Shown here piece by piece: positions 23,629 to 31,322 of a stretch of DNA of 64,000 bases. Position numbers and translations under genes: made by a program. Numbering within the stretch: the first letter of the stretch is position 1; every line of letters begins with the position of its first letter. The notes below the pieces were generated by a model that searched no databases, was not told where the DNA came from, and saw only the letters and a program-made list of their open reading frames with translations. The DNA lies in contig NZ_LZSY01000172.1 in assembly GCF_001665625.1 (NCBI RefSeq), positions 62,001 through 126,000 on the forward strand, given 5' to 3'. Origin of the DNA: Mycolicibacterium peregrinum. GTDB taxonomy: Bacteria; Actinomycetota; Actinomycetes; Mycobacteriales; Mycobacteriaceae.

Positions 23629-24186
23629 CTAGACCTCCAGCAACTCGCCTTCCTTGTGCTTGACCAACTCGTCGATCTGACTGGTGTAGGTGTGGGTGGA
23701 TTTGTCGAGATCCTTTTCCGCGCGCCCGACCTCGTCCTCGCCGGCCTCGCCGTCCTTCTTGATCCGGCTGAGCTCTTCCATCGCCTTACGACGAATGTTG
23801 CGCACGGACACCTTGGCGTCCTCGCCCTTGGACTTTGCCTGCTTGACCAGCTCGCGGCGGCGCTCCTCGGTGAGCTGCGGGATGGAGATCCGGATGATGT
23901 TGCCGTCGTTCGTCGGGTTGACCCCGAGGTCGGAGTTACGGATCGCGTCCTCGATCGGCCGGAGCTGAGCGGCCTCGTAGGGCTTGATGACGACGAGCCG
24001 CGCCTCGGGCACGTTGATGCTCGCCATCTGCGTGATCGGCGTCATCGACCCGTAGTACTCGATGTTGATCCGGGAGAACATGCCCGGATTGGCCCGGCCG
24101 GTGCGGATCGTGGCCAGGTCGTCACGGGCCACACTCACGGCCTTTTCCATCTTCTCTTCGGCGTCGAAGAGAGTTTCGTCGATCAC
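23629..24186 (-). CDS. frr: Ribosome recycling factor
   Basis: A 185-aa RRF, normal length. It starts MIDETLFDAEEKMEKAVSV and contains the TIRTGRANPGMF segment and the RRKAMEELSRIKKDGEAGEDE region of the helical domain. Together with EF-G it splits post-termination ribosomes. It lies 42 bp downstream of pyrH, the conserved arrangement. Confidence 0.97.
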   Translation of the reverse strand: MIDETLFDAEEKMEKAVSVARDDLATIRTGRANPGMFSRINIEYYGSMTPITQMASINVPEARLVVIKPYEAAQLRPIEDAIRNSDLGVNPTNDGNIIRISIPQLTEERRRELVKQAKSKGEDAKVSVRNIRRKAMEELSRIKKDGEAGEDEVGRAEKDLDKSTHTYTSQIDELVKHKEGELLEV

Positions 24187-24228
24187 TTCGGGTTCTCCAT
24201 CGATCTTGCTCCTCGCGTGCGCGGCAGG

Positions 24229-24984
24229 TCAGGTGGTGGTGGTGACCAGTGTTCCGATCTTCTCACCCGCCACGGCACGGGCGATATTGCCTTCGGTGAG
24301 CAGGTTGAACACCAGCATCGGCATGCGGTTGTCCATGCACAAACTGAAGGCAGTGGCATCGGCGACCCGCAGGCCGCGGTCGATGACATCACGATGGCTG
24401 ACTTCGGTGAGCAACTCGGCGTTCAGGTCTTCGCGTGGGTCGGCGGTGTAGACGCCGTCGACAGCCTTGGCCATCAGCACCACGTCGGCCCCGATCTCGA
24501 GAGCCCGCTGCGCGGCCGTCGTGTCGGTGGAGAAGTACGGAAGGCCCATGCCGGCACCGAAGATGACGACGCGACCCTTTTCCAGGTGTCGCACGGCCCG
24601 CAACGGGATGTACGGCTCGGCGACCTGCCCCATCGTGATGGCGGTCTGCACGCGGGTGTCGATGCCCTCTTTCTCCAGGAAGTCCTGCAGCGCAAGGCTG
24701 TTCATCACCGTGCCGAGCATGCCCATGTAGTCGCTGCGGGTGCGTTCCATCCCGCGCTGCTGAAGCTGGGCGCCGCGGAAGAAGTTGCCACCACCGATCA
24801 CGACCGCGACCTGAACTCCGCTACGCACCACTGCGGCGATCTGGCGGGCCACCTGGTGCACGACGTCGGGGTCGAGGCCGACCTGGCCGCCGCCGAACAT
24901 CTCTCCGCCGAGTTTCAGCAGAACCCTTTTGTAAAAGGGACGAATGGGTGCTGCGCCCTCGCCGGCGACATTCGGATCCGCCAT
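24229..24984 (-). CDS. pyrH: UMP kinase
   Basis: A 251-aa amino-acid-kinase-fold UMP kinase. RVLLKLGGEMFGG binds ATP phosphate, VVIGGGNFFRG binds substrate, and DNRMPMLVFNL is near the C-terminus. It phosphorylates UMP to UDP and in bacteria is regulated by GTP and UTP. The ATG at 24984 has AGGAG a few bases upstream. The first about 15 residues are variable, as in other mycobacteria. It heads the pyrH-frr-cdsA run. Confidence 0.96.
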   Translation of the reverse strand: MADPNVAGEGAAPIRPFYKRVLLKLGGEMFGGGQVGLDPDVVHQVARQIAAVVRSGVQVAVVIGGGNFFRGAQLQQRGMERTRSDYMGMLGTVMNSLALQDFLEKEGIDTRVQTAITMGQVAEPYIPLRAVRHLEKGRVVIFGAGMGLPYFSTDTTAAQRALEIGADVVLMAKAVDGVYTADPREDLNAELLTEVSHRDVIDRGLRVADATAFSLCMDNRMPMLVFNLLTEGNIARAVAGEKIGTLVTTTT

Positions 24985-25104
24985 CGGTCTCCTCGGCACT
25001 CCTCGCATGTAGAGAGCCACCCGGGTTACCCCTGGACGGCCTCTCCATCCTGCCCTATGGCGGGCGGCACACCTAGTTTGGGTGAACTCTGCAGGACCGA
25101 GTGT

Positions 25105-25129
25105 CGCCGGCGGCGCAGCTCAGCCGGCG
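25105..25129. terminator. Possible hairpin downstream of methyltransferase gene
   Basis: CGCCGGC (25105-25111) pairs with GCCGGCG (25123-25129) just past the methyltransferase stop at 25131. No T run follows, so termination is only suggested. The remaining bases up to the pyrH start (24985-25104) contain AT-rich hexamers such as TAGGGC that could be the pyrH -10 box. Confidence 0.4.
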
Positions 25130-25130
25130 C

Positions 25131-25823
25131 CTATCCCAGGTGCGCCTGAAGCAACCAGGCGGCCATCGACTTCCGGTCCTTGCCCTCGTCACGGAGGTCC
25201 GTTCGGGCGAAATCGGCGAAGTTGGCAAATTCCGCCGGGACGTGCGCGTGGATGCGGGCCGGCCGCACGTCGTCGATCACCCAGTACTTGCCGACGACCT
25301 CACGCAATTCGTCCTCGCTGACCGGATTGGCCGGTCCGGAATCGCCCATCGTCCCCTTGTCGAACACCAGCACAAAGTAGGAGGCGCCGGGAGCAGCGGC
25401 CCGCACGATCGACTGCTGGTAGCCGTCCCTCAGTTCCACGGGCATGGAGTGGAACAGCGTGCTGTCGACGATCGTGCCGAAACGGCCGTCGTAACCGGTG
25501 AAGGCACTGATATCGGCTACTTCGAAGGTCGCGTTGGTGAGCCCGCGTTTGGCCGCCTCGGCCCTGGCCAACTCGATGGCGGTGGCCGACTGATCCAGCC
25601 CGACCGTGGTGAATCCGCGCTCGGCCAGGTCGAGAGCGGTGGCCGCCTCACCGCAGCCGGCGTCGAGCACCTCCCCGTGGAATTTGCCCTCGGCGATCAG
25701 GGCCGCGATCTCGGGCTGCGGTTCGCCGATGCTCCACGGCGGGCGTACCCCAGCGAACTCCGGAGCCTCACCGCGGTAAGCGGATTCGAACATTGCGTCT
25801 GACATTTCGCTTGGCGTGGTCAT
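25131..25823 (-). CDS. SAM-dependent methyltransferase, Rv0560c-like
   Basis: A 230-aa class I methyltransferase. The SAM-binding motif I is VLDAGCGEAA, followed by TVGLDQSATAIELA (motif II) and DGRFGTIVDSTLFHSMP (motif IV region). The N-terminal FAGVRPPWSIGEPQPEIAALI and C-terminal AWLLQAHLG segments strongly recall M. tuberculosis Rv0560c, which N-methylates xenobiotics and quinone-like compounds and is repressed by the MarR protein Rv2887. Here the gene is divergent from a MarR gene, with a 19-bp palindrome 10 bp before its ATG. It is probably induced by aromatic or salicylate-like compounds; that is inference from the homologue. Confidence 0.88.
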   Translation of the reverse strand: MTTPSEMSDAMFESAYRGEAPEFAGVRPPWSIGEPQPEIAALIAEGKFHGEVLDAGCGEAATALDLAERGFTTVGLDQSATAIELARAEAAKRGLTNATFEVADISAFTGYDGRFGTIVDSTLFHSMPVELRDGYQQSIVRAAAPGASYFVLVFDKGTMGDSGPANPVSEDELREVVGKYWVIDDVRPARIHAHVPAEFANFADFARTDLRDEGKDRKSMAAWLLQAHLG

Positions 25824-25832
25824 ACGTCCGGT

Positions 25833-25851
25833 ATATCAACCTGGTTGATAT
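25833..25851. promoter_or_regulatory. MarR operator palindrome
   Basis: ATATCAACCTGGTTGATAT is a 19-bp inverted repeat, perfect except for its central base. It lies in the 45-bp gap between the methyltransferase and marR starts, so a bound MarR dimer would block both promoters. Confidence 0.8.
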
Positions 25852-25852
25852 G

Positions 25853-25869
25853 TGTCAATATGCTTGACA
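25853..25869. promoter_or_regulatory. Second inverted repeat at the marR start
   Basis: TGTCAA-N5-TTGACA runs up to the A of the marR ATG at 25869. TTGACA and TCAA half-sites resemble those of the main palindrome (ATCAAC/GTTGAT), so this may be a weaker second MarR site or part of the promoter. Confidence 0.5.
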
Positions 25870-26300
25870 TGAACTCCGATAAGGGAGCCGCCCTGGAGGA
25901 GCAGCCACTCGGCTACTTGATGTATCGCGTGGTCGCGGTGCTGCAGCCACGGGTCTCCGCGCAACTGCAACCACTGGGCCTCAAACTGCCCGAGTTCGTC
26001 TGCCTGCGCATCCTGTCCATGGCCCCGGGTCAGTCCAACGCCGAGCTCGCCCGCCACACCAACGTGTCACCGCAGGCGATGAACAACGTGCTGCGCGGGC
26101 TACAAGACCGAGGGGCGGTGCGCAGGCCGGCCACCGTCGACTCCGGACGCGCACTACCCGCCGAGCTGACCGCCGAGGGCGCCGAATTGCTCGAACGCGC
26201 CGAAGCCGCCGTGTACGCCGCCGAGGAGGAGGTGCTCGATCGCCTCGACGCCGAGCAGCGACACGAGCTCAAGCGACTGTTGGCCCACGCCGTTCCCTGA
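25869..26300 (+). CDS. MarR-family regulator, Rv2887-like
   Basis: A 143-aa MarR protein. The start region PLGYLMYRVVAVLQP, LPEFVCLRILS, the winged HTH around NAELARHTNVSPQAMNNVLRGLQ and the wing GAVRRPATVDSGRALPAELT match the M. tuberculosis regulator Rv2887, which lies at the equivalent chromosomal place near pyrH and amiC. Rv2887 represses the methyltransferase gene rv0560c. In-frame ATG codons at 25860 and 25869 are both possible; 25869 leaves both palindromes free. It should repress its divergent methyltransferase neighbour and itself. Confidence 0.88.
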   Translation: MNSDKGAALEEQPLGYLMYRVVAVLQPRVSAQLQPLGLKLPEFVCLRILSMAPGQSNAELARHTNVSPQAMNNVLRGLQDRGAVRRPATVDSGRALPAELTAEGAELLERAEAAVYAAEEEVLDRLDAEQRHELKRLLAHAVP

Positions 26301-26356
26301 ACCGGAATGCCGTCTGGCGCGCCGTGTGGCGCCGCAGTCGGTAATGTCGCCAGCCG

Positions 26357-27478
26357 ATGAAGATCGTGCTGGCCCCGGACTCGTTCAAGGAGTCGATGAC
26401 CGCGTCGCAAGCGGTCGCAGCGCTGCGCGAGGGCGTCCGGTCTGCACTGCCGGAGGCCGAATGTATCGGGGTGCCGATGGCCGACGGCGGCGAAGGCACC
26501 GTCGACGCCGTCGTCGACGCGCTCGGCGGTGACCGCATCACCGAGACGGTGCAGGACCCGCTCGGCCGACCGGTCGCGGCCACCTACGGCTATGTCGCCG
26601 AGCGTCACCTGGCCGTGATCGAAATGGCCGCCGCCTCCGGCCTAGAGCTGGTGGCACCGGAGGATCGTGACATCCTGCGCGCCAGCACCTTCGGAGTCGG
26701 ACAGCTCATCACCTCAGCCCTGGAGCACGGCGCGACCGAGCTGCTGATCGGCATCGGCGGTTCGGCTACCAATGACGGCGGGGCCGGCATGCTCACCGCG
26801 CTCGGCGTCGCCTTCACCGACACCGACGGTGCCGTTCTGCCACCCGGCGGCGCGGCATTGGCCCGGCTCCATCACATCGACGTCGCCGGCCTGGACCCCA
26901 GGCTCGCCGAAGTACACGTCCGGATCGCCTCCGACGTCACCGCACCGCTGCTCGGAACCGGTGGTGCCAGTGCGGTTTTCGGACCGCAGAAGGGAGCCAC
27001 CCCGTCAGACGTCGCAACCCTCGAAGCCGCCCTCGCCCGCCTGGTCGAAGTGACCCAGACCGCTCTCGGCCACGCCCGGCCCGATCGCCCGGGTGCCGGG
27101 GCCGCCGGGGGCCTGGGTTTCGGGCTGATGGAATTCCTTGCCGCCGAATGCGACCCGGGTGTCGAGGTGATCGCCGAGACCGTGGGGCTGGCGCAGGCAC
27201 TGATCGGAGCGGACTGGGTGTTCACCGGGGAGGGCAGCGTGGACGCCCAGACCATGCTGGGCAAGACGCCGTTCGGCGTCGCCCGGGTGGCCGCGCACAC
27301 CGGCACCCAGGTGGTGATCTTCGCCGGTCGGGTGTCCCCCGACGCCGACGTCCTGCTGGCCAACGGGGTGGCACAGCTGGTCGCCATCACCGAGCCGGGC
27401 ACTCCGCTGGATCAGGCCCTGCGCGACGGCCGCGCCGCGTTGACCCGCGCGGCCGCCGCGGTGTGCCGGTCCCTGTAG
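26357..27478 (+). CDS. Glycerate 2-kinase (GlxK/GarK type)
   Basis: A 373-aa class I glycerate kinase. Family segments are VLAPDSFKESMTA at the start, PMADGGEGT, GIGGSATNDGGAG and FTGEGSVDAQT. It phosphorylates glycerate to 2-phosphoglycerate with ATP, feeding glyoxylate and hydroxypyruvate carbon into glycolysis. A TAATGT box at 26342-26347 lies 9 nt before the ATG and no Shine-Dalgarno is present, suggesting a very short or absent leader. It is a single gene, convergent with the DUF350 operon, the two stops sharing a hairpin. Confidence 0.93.
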   Translation: MKIVLAPDSFKESMTASQAVAALREGVRSALPEAECIGVPMADGGEGTVDAVVDALGGDRITETVQDPLGRPVAATYGYVAERHLAVIEMAAASGLELVAPEDRDILRASTFGVGQLITSALEHGATELLIGIGGSATNDGGAGMLTALGVAFTDTDGAVLPPGGAALARLHHIDVAGLDPRLAEVHVRIASDVTAPLLGTGGASAVFGPQKGATPSDVATLEAALARLVEVTQTALGHARPDRPGAGAAGGLGFGLMEFLAAECDPGVEVIAETVGLAQALIGADWVFTGEGSVDAQTMLGKTPFGVARVAAHTGTQVVIFAGRVSPDADVLLANGVAQLVAITEPGTPLDQALRDGRAALTRAAAAVCRSL

Positions 27479-27490
27479 CGCCAGCTACAG
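27473..27490. terminator. Bidirectional hairpin over two stop codons
   Basis: CTGTAGC (27473-27479) pairs with GCTACAG (27484-27490), with a 4-nt loop. The stem contains the TAG stop of the glycerate kinase on one strand and the TAG stop of the DUF350 gene on the other. No T run follows. Confidence 0.55.
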
Positions 27491-27940
27491 GATCGCCGCC
27501 GCGACGATCAGCCCGAAAGCCAGATAGGACGCCGTCACGACCAGGACCTGGGGCGTGAACCGCTCGGAGGCCAGCACCATGCCGATGTCGATGCCTTTGA
27601 TCGCGCCGATGAGCCGAACGGAAAACGCCTGGGCCGCAATGCCCAAGAGCCCGAACACCAGCGTCATGATGAGCCCCTGGACGAGGTCACCCGACGAGGA
27701 GTAGATGGCGAGAACGATGATGAAAGCCATCGACACCACGCCGGAGGCCGTCACAGCGGCAGCATTCGGGCGGCCCGCTCGTACCAAGGTCCGCAATGGC
27801 CCGGGTGTGGTCCAGTCGATCACGTAGAAACCCAGGACCATCAGTGCCACACCGACAATCGTGTACAACACGATCGCCGAGACGCCGTGGCCGAGAACCG
27901 ACCAGTAATCGGAGTCGAGCGCAACCAGAGTGGTTGTCAT
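27485..27940 (-). CDS. DUF350-family membrane protein (YjfL-like)
   Basis: A 151-aa integral membrane protein with four predicted helices in two related halves (AIVLYTIVGVALMVLGFYVIDW, then VVSMAFIIVLAIY, LIMTLVFGLLGIAAQ and ASYLAFGLIVAAAIL), the pattern of DUF350 duplicated helices. The ATG at 27940 has GGAAGGAAT upstream. It is third in an operon with a glutathionylspermidine-synthase-like ATP-grasp protein and a DUF1190-like protein. The same three families are linked in E. coli as yjfL, yjfM and yjfC. The function is unknown; membrane or envelope peptide chemistry is possible. Confidence 0.85.
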   Translation of the reverse strand: MTTTLVALDSDYWSVLGHGVSAIVLYTIVGVALMVLGFYVIDWTTPGPLRTLVRAGRPNAAAVTASGVVSMAFIIVLAIYSSSGDLVQGLIMTLVFGLLGIAAQAFSVRLIGAIKGIDIGMVLASERFTPQVLVVTASYLAFGLIVAAAIL

Positions 27941-27956
27941 AGGTATTCCTTCCGGG

Positions 27957-29120
27957 TCACTGCGGGATGCGGTGTGGCACAAAGGCAGCGCCGTTGTCGG
28001 TGACGAGACCCGAGGTCTCGCGGATCCCGAGTCCGGCAGATTCGTCGCCGACTATCCACGCCCCCAACGCGGGGCGCATGTCGTCGAACTGCGGTAGCGG
28101 ATCGAGCAACTGGTACACGTAGCCCTCTTCGCCGTAGACACCGCCGGTCTCGGTCTCGAAGCCTGCGCCGACGATGGTGATGTTGGCGCCCTCGCGACCC
28201 AGCTTCGGTTTGCGAACGTAGTCGGTGAGCTCGTGCGGGTCATCGACGTAAGCGGGCAACAGATTCGGATGCCCCGGATACATCTCCCACAGCACGGCCA
28301 GGATCGCCTTGTTGCTCAGCAGCGTCTTCCACAGCGGTTCCACCCACATGGTGGCCGGCAACGATTGGACGGCCCGACGGCCGAAATCGTCGTCGAGCAT
28401 CCACTCCCACGGGTAGAGCTTGAAGATCGACGACATCGGAGCTTCCTCCAGGTCGACGAACCGGTCGAGGTCGCGGTCGAACCCGATGTCCTCGATGGCC
28501 AGGCCCACGGTGTGCAGGCCGGCTTCCGCTGCGCACTCCTGGAGGTAGGCCACGGTGACGTGATCCTCACCGGTGTGCTCGGCACCCGACCAGGTGAAGT
28601 AGGTCTCGGCGCCCGGGAGGCGGTCACGGACCTCAGCCCAGCGGGCAACCAGCTTCTCGTGCAACGAGTTCCACTGATCGTCGGCCGGGTAGACGTCGGT
28701 CTTCCAGTGCCACTGCAGGATCGCCGCCTCCAACAGTGTGGTAGGCGTATCGGCGTTGTATTCCAGCAGAACCGGCGGCCGACGACCGTCGTAGCGCAGG
28801 TCGAATCTGCCGTAGAGGTGCGGGTCGCTGCGCCGCCACGACTTCTCGATGTGCTCCCAGCTCCATTCGGGAAGCCCGAAGTCGCGGTAGCGCCCGGTCA
28901 GCACGACGTGCTCAACGGCCTCCAGACACATCGAGTGCAGCACTTCGACCGAGGCCTCGATCGACAACACCTCGTCCATGTCGAAGACGTAGTGCACCGA
29001 CTCGTCCCAGTACGGGCGGTCGGCGCCGGTCGCGTCGCGTGCCGGAGTGCCATAACACATGCCTTGGTCGGCGACGATCTGTTCCCAGCCTGGTCGCGGG
29101 GAACTGCGTTGGCGGTGCAT
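27957..29120 (-). CDS. ATP-grasp protein, glutathionylspermidine-synthase C-domain family (YjfC/YgiC-like)
   Basis: A 387-aa ATP-grasp amide ligase-like protein. Family features include YFTWSGAEHTGEDHVTVAYLQ, DLRYDGRRPPVLLEYNADTPTTLLEA (metal/ATP site), YPWEWMLDDDFG and VRKPKLGREGANI (the Lys-rich nucleotide loop). It lacks the N-terminal amidase domain of true glutathionylspermidine synthetase, and mycobacteria lack glutathione, so another amine/carboxylate pair is expected. The ATG directly abuts the stop of the DUF1190-like gene and the DUF350 gene follows after 16 bp. Confidence 0.88.
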   Translation of the reverse strand: MHRQRSSPRPGWEQIVADQGMCYGTPARDATGADRPYWDESVHYVFDMDEVLSIEASVEVLHSMCLEAVEHVVLTGRYRDFGLPEWSWEHIEKSWRRSDPHLYGRFDLRYDGRRPPVLLEYNADTPTTLLEAAILQWHWKTDVYPADDQWNSLHEKLVARWAEVRDRLPGAETYFTWSGAEHTGEDHVTVAYLQECAAEAGLHTVGLAIEDIGFDRDLDRFVDLEEAPMSSIFKLYPWEWMLDDDFGRRAVQSLPATMWVEPLWKTLLSNKAILAVLWEMYPGHPNLLPAYVDDPHELTDYVRKPKLGREGANITIVGAGFETETGGVYGEEGYVYQLLDPLPQFDDMRPALGAWIVGDESAGLGIRETSGLVTDNGAAFVPHRIPQ

Positions 29121-29675
29121 TCAGCTCCCCGAACTCTTGCCGTAGCTCGACGACGAGCCGAAACCGCCGCGCGAGATCGACGTCCCCGACTTGGTCTTGG
29201 CCGTGGTGCCCTTGGGCTGTTCGATGGTCCCGCCCCGGGCAATGGTGCCGACGCCGCTGTTGTTGCCGCCGTAGTAGTACCGGTATGGCGAGCCGAGGTA
29301 GATGAAGGTGCCCCCGGAGCCGCTGTGGCCGCTGGAGCAATACGAGTCGGGCACCACCTCGTTGGTCCCGTCCTTGACGCACGAGGCCGCGATTTCCTCT
29401 TTGTGCAACAAGTGGTAGCCCAGCGCGATGACTCCGACCACACCGACCACGGCCACCGAGCCCATCAGGATCTTCTTGCCGGTGGCGGCACGCTGTTCGC
29501 GCGTCTCCTCCTGCTGCCTGGCCCACGCCTCGGCGGCCTCGCGCTCCTTCTGCATCTTGTCGCGCTGCCGCGCCTCGGCCACGGTCGGAGGCCGTGGCGT
29601 GGCTGTGGCCGGATCCTGCCAACGAATCGATCCCTCGCCGGCCTGGTTCCACTGCTCGTCTGGCCCAGACGTCAT
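29121..29675 (-). CDS. DUF1190-like membrane-anchored protein (YjfM/YgiB-like)
   Basis: A 184-aa protein. A charged N-terminal cytoplasmic segment (residues about 30-65, coiled-coil-like KMQKEREAAEAWARQQEE) is followed by one membrane helix (ILMGSVAVVGVVGVIALGYHLL). The extracellular part has two cysteines (SCVKDG, SYCSSG) and a Gly/Ser/Tyr-rich tail ending ISRGGFGSSSSYGKSSGS. The RGGFG tail resembles that of E. coli YgiB/YjfM. It is the first gene of the operon with the ATP-grasp and DUF350 proteins. Assignment to DUF1190 rests on the tail and on gene context. Confidence 0.75.
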   Translation of the reverse strand: MTSGPDEQWNQAGEGSIRWQDPATATPRPPTVAEARQRDKMQKEREAAEAWARQQEETREQRAATGKKILMGSVAVVGVVGVIALGYHLLHKEEIAASCVKDGTNEVVPDSYCSSGHSGSGGTFIYLGSPYRYYYGGNNSGVGTIARGGTIEQPKGTTAKTKSGTSISRGGFGSSSSYGKSSGS

Positions 29676-29811
29676 TCACACCCCCGCAAACTCTGACACC
29701 TGACGGTCATCATAAGAGCACATCGCCACCCCTGAGCGCAGCACCTGAGCAAAACCCGGGTGTGGAGGCGGGAGCGCGTCTCAGATCTGGCTCCGGTCGC
29801 GTAAAAACGGT

Positions 29812-31263
29812 CTACTTCACTGCTTTTCGTGCCCGCTTCCGCGGAGCTGCGGGAACCGGATCCTGGATACGCGGCCAGGGCCTGGCCTCCTCCAGCTCGT
29901 ACGCCAGCTCCAGCAGCAGCGCTTCGCGGCCACGGGTCGCCGACAGCATCATGCCCACCGGAAGGCCGGTTTTCGTCTGGGCCAGCGGCAGCGAGATGGC
30001 CGGGTCCCCGGTGGCGTTCTGCAGCGGTGTGAACGCCACCCAACCCAGCAGCCGGTCGATGATCTGCTGGTAGTCCGCCGTGGGATCGAGCCGGCCGATT
30101 TCCAGGGTGGGCTCGGCCAGGGTGGGCATGAGCACCGCGTCATAGCTGTTGGACAGCCGCTCGGTGATCCGCCGCGACCGGGCCAGGTGGGCGATCGCCG
30201 CCGGGACCCGATACAGGTTGCGCGATGCGTGTCGTTCCAGGCCCAACGTGAGATTGTCGAGCTTGTCGCGGTCGAAGCTCGGGCCGAAGGATCGCTTCCC
30301 ACCGCGTACCAACGCATAGGCCAGGAACGACCAGTACAGCAGGAAATCATCCTTGAACCGGGGCTGGACCGGATTGCCGATCACGGTGATCTGGTGCCCC
30401 AGCTCCTCGAGCAGCGCTGCGGTCTTGTGGGTCAGCTCGGTCATCTCCGGGCCGGCATCGTGCACGACGGACTGAGTGCACACCGCGATGCGCAGACGCT
30501 GTTTGCCCGGGCGGCTGACATCGCCGATCGGTGGCAGTTTGGGGTTGCGGTAGACGCGTTCCATCTCCCGGTACAGCGCTGCGGTATCACGCACCGACCG
30601 GGTGAGCACGCCGTCGGCCACGATCCGCAACGGCATCATCCGCAGATCGTGATCCTGCGGCAGCCGACCCCGGGTTGGCTTGAGACCGACGAGCCCGTTG
30701 CAGGCCGCCGGGATCCGGATCGATCCGCCGCCGTCGTTGGCGTGCGCGATGGGTACGACTCCGGCCGCGACGAAGGCACCCGAACCCGACGAGGACGCGC
30801 CGGCGGTATAGAGCGGGTTCCATGGATTGCGCACCGGGCCGAGCCGAGGGTGCTCGCACGCCGCGCTGAAACCGAATTCCGAGAGCCGGGTCTTTCCCAG
30901 CGGTACGAGGCCGGTGGCGAGGTAGGCGCGGGCGAAGTCGCCGTGCGACGTTTCGGCGCGGGGTTCCCACGCGTCGGTGCCGCGCATCGTCGGCATGCCC
31001 TCGACCGCGGAGTTGTCCTTGACGAAGGTCGGGACGCCGTCGAAGTACCCGCCGTAGGGGCTGGGGGCGGCGCCGCGGGCGTGGGCCCGGTCGAAGGCCT
31101 CGAATGCCAGCCCGTTGAGGGTGGGATTGACCGCCTCGACGCGCGCCACTGCCGCCTCGATCAGGTCGGCCGCCGATACCCGGCCGGCTCGCAGTTCTTC
31201 CACCAGACCGACGGCGTCGTGTTCACCGAGGGCGTCGTCGCCGAAGGCGAAGATTCGACTCAT
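29812..31263 (-). CDS. Amidase (amidase-signature family)
   Basis: A 483-aa amidase-signature enzyme. The Ser-cisSer-Lys triad is visible: Lys in PTFVKDNSA near residue 82, and the Ser-rich loop GASSSGSGAFVA followed by HANDGGGSIRIPA with the nucleophile Ser. It hydrolyses amides to acid and ammonia. It lies near tsf/rpsB as amiC (Rv2888c) does in M. tuberculosis, so it may be the orthologue. The ATG at 31263 is preceded by a near-perfect 18-bp palindrome, suggesting repressor control. Upstream, 29676-29811 downstream of this gene contains no other recognisable feature. Confidence 0.92.
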   Translation of the reverse strand: MSRIFAFGDDALGEHDAVGLVEELRAGRVSAADLIEAAVARVEAVNPTLNGLAFEAFDRAHARGAAPSPYGGYFDGVPTFVKDNSAVEGMPTMRGTDAWEPRAETSHGDFARAYLATGLVPLGKTRLSEFGFSAACEHPRLGPVRNPWNPLYTAGASSSGSGAFVAAGVVPIAHANDGGGSIRIPAACNGLVGLKPTRGRLPQDHDLRMMPLRIVADGVLTRSVRDTAALYREMERVYRNPKLPPIGDVSRPGKQRLRIAVCTQSVVHDAGPEMTELTHKTAALLEELGHQITVIGNPVQPRFKDDFLLYWSFLAYALVRGGKRSFGPSFDRDKLDNLTLGLERHASRNLYRVPAAIAHLARSRRITERLSNSYDAVLMPTLAEPTLEIGRLDPTADYQQIIDRLLGWVAFTPLQNATGDPAISLPLAQTKTGLPVGMMLSATRGREALLLELAYELEEARPWPRIQDPVPAAPRKRARKAVK

Positions 31264-31270
31264 GACCAGA

Positions 31271-31288
31271 CGGTACCAACTGGTACCG
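31271..31288. promoter_or_regulatory. Palindromic operator upstream of amidase
   Basis: CGGTACCA-AC-TGGTACCG is an 18-bp inverted repeat broken only at the central two bases, 7 bp before the amidase ATG. It is probably a repressor site; the regulator is not identifiable. Confidence 0.65.
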
Positions 31289-31322
31289 ATCGGGCGGCGG
31301 GCTCTCGCCGCCCAACCGCCGC

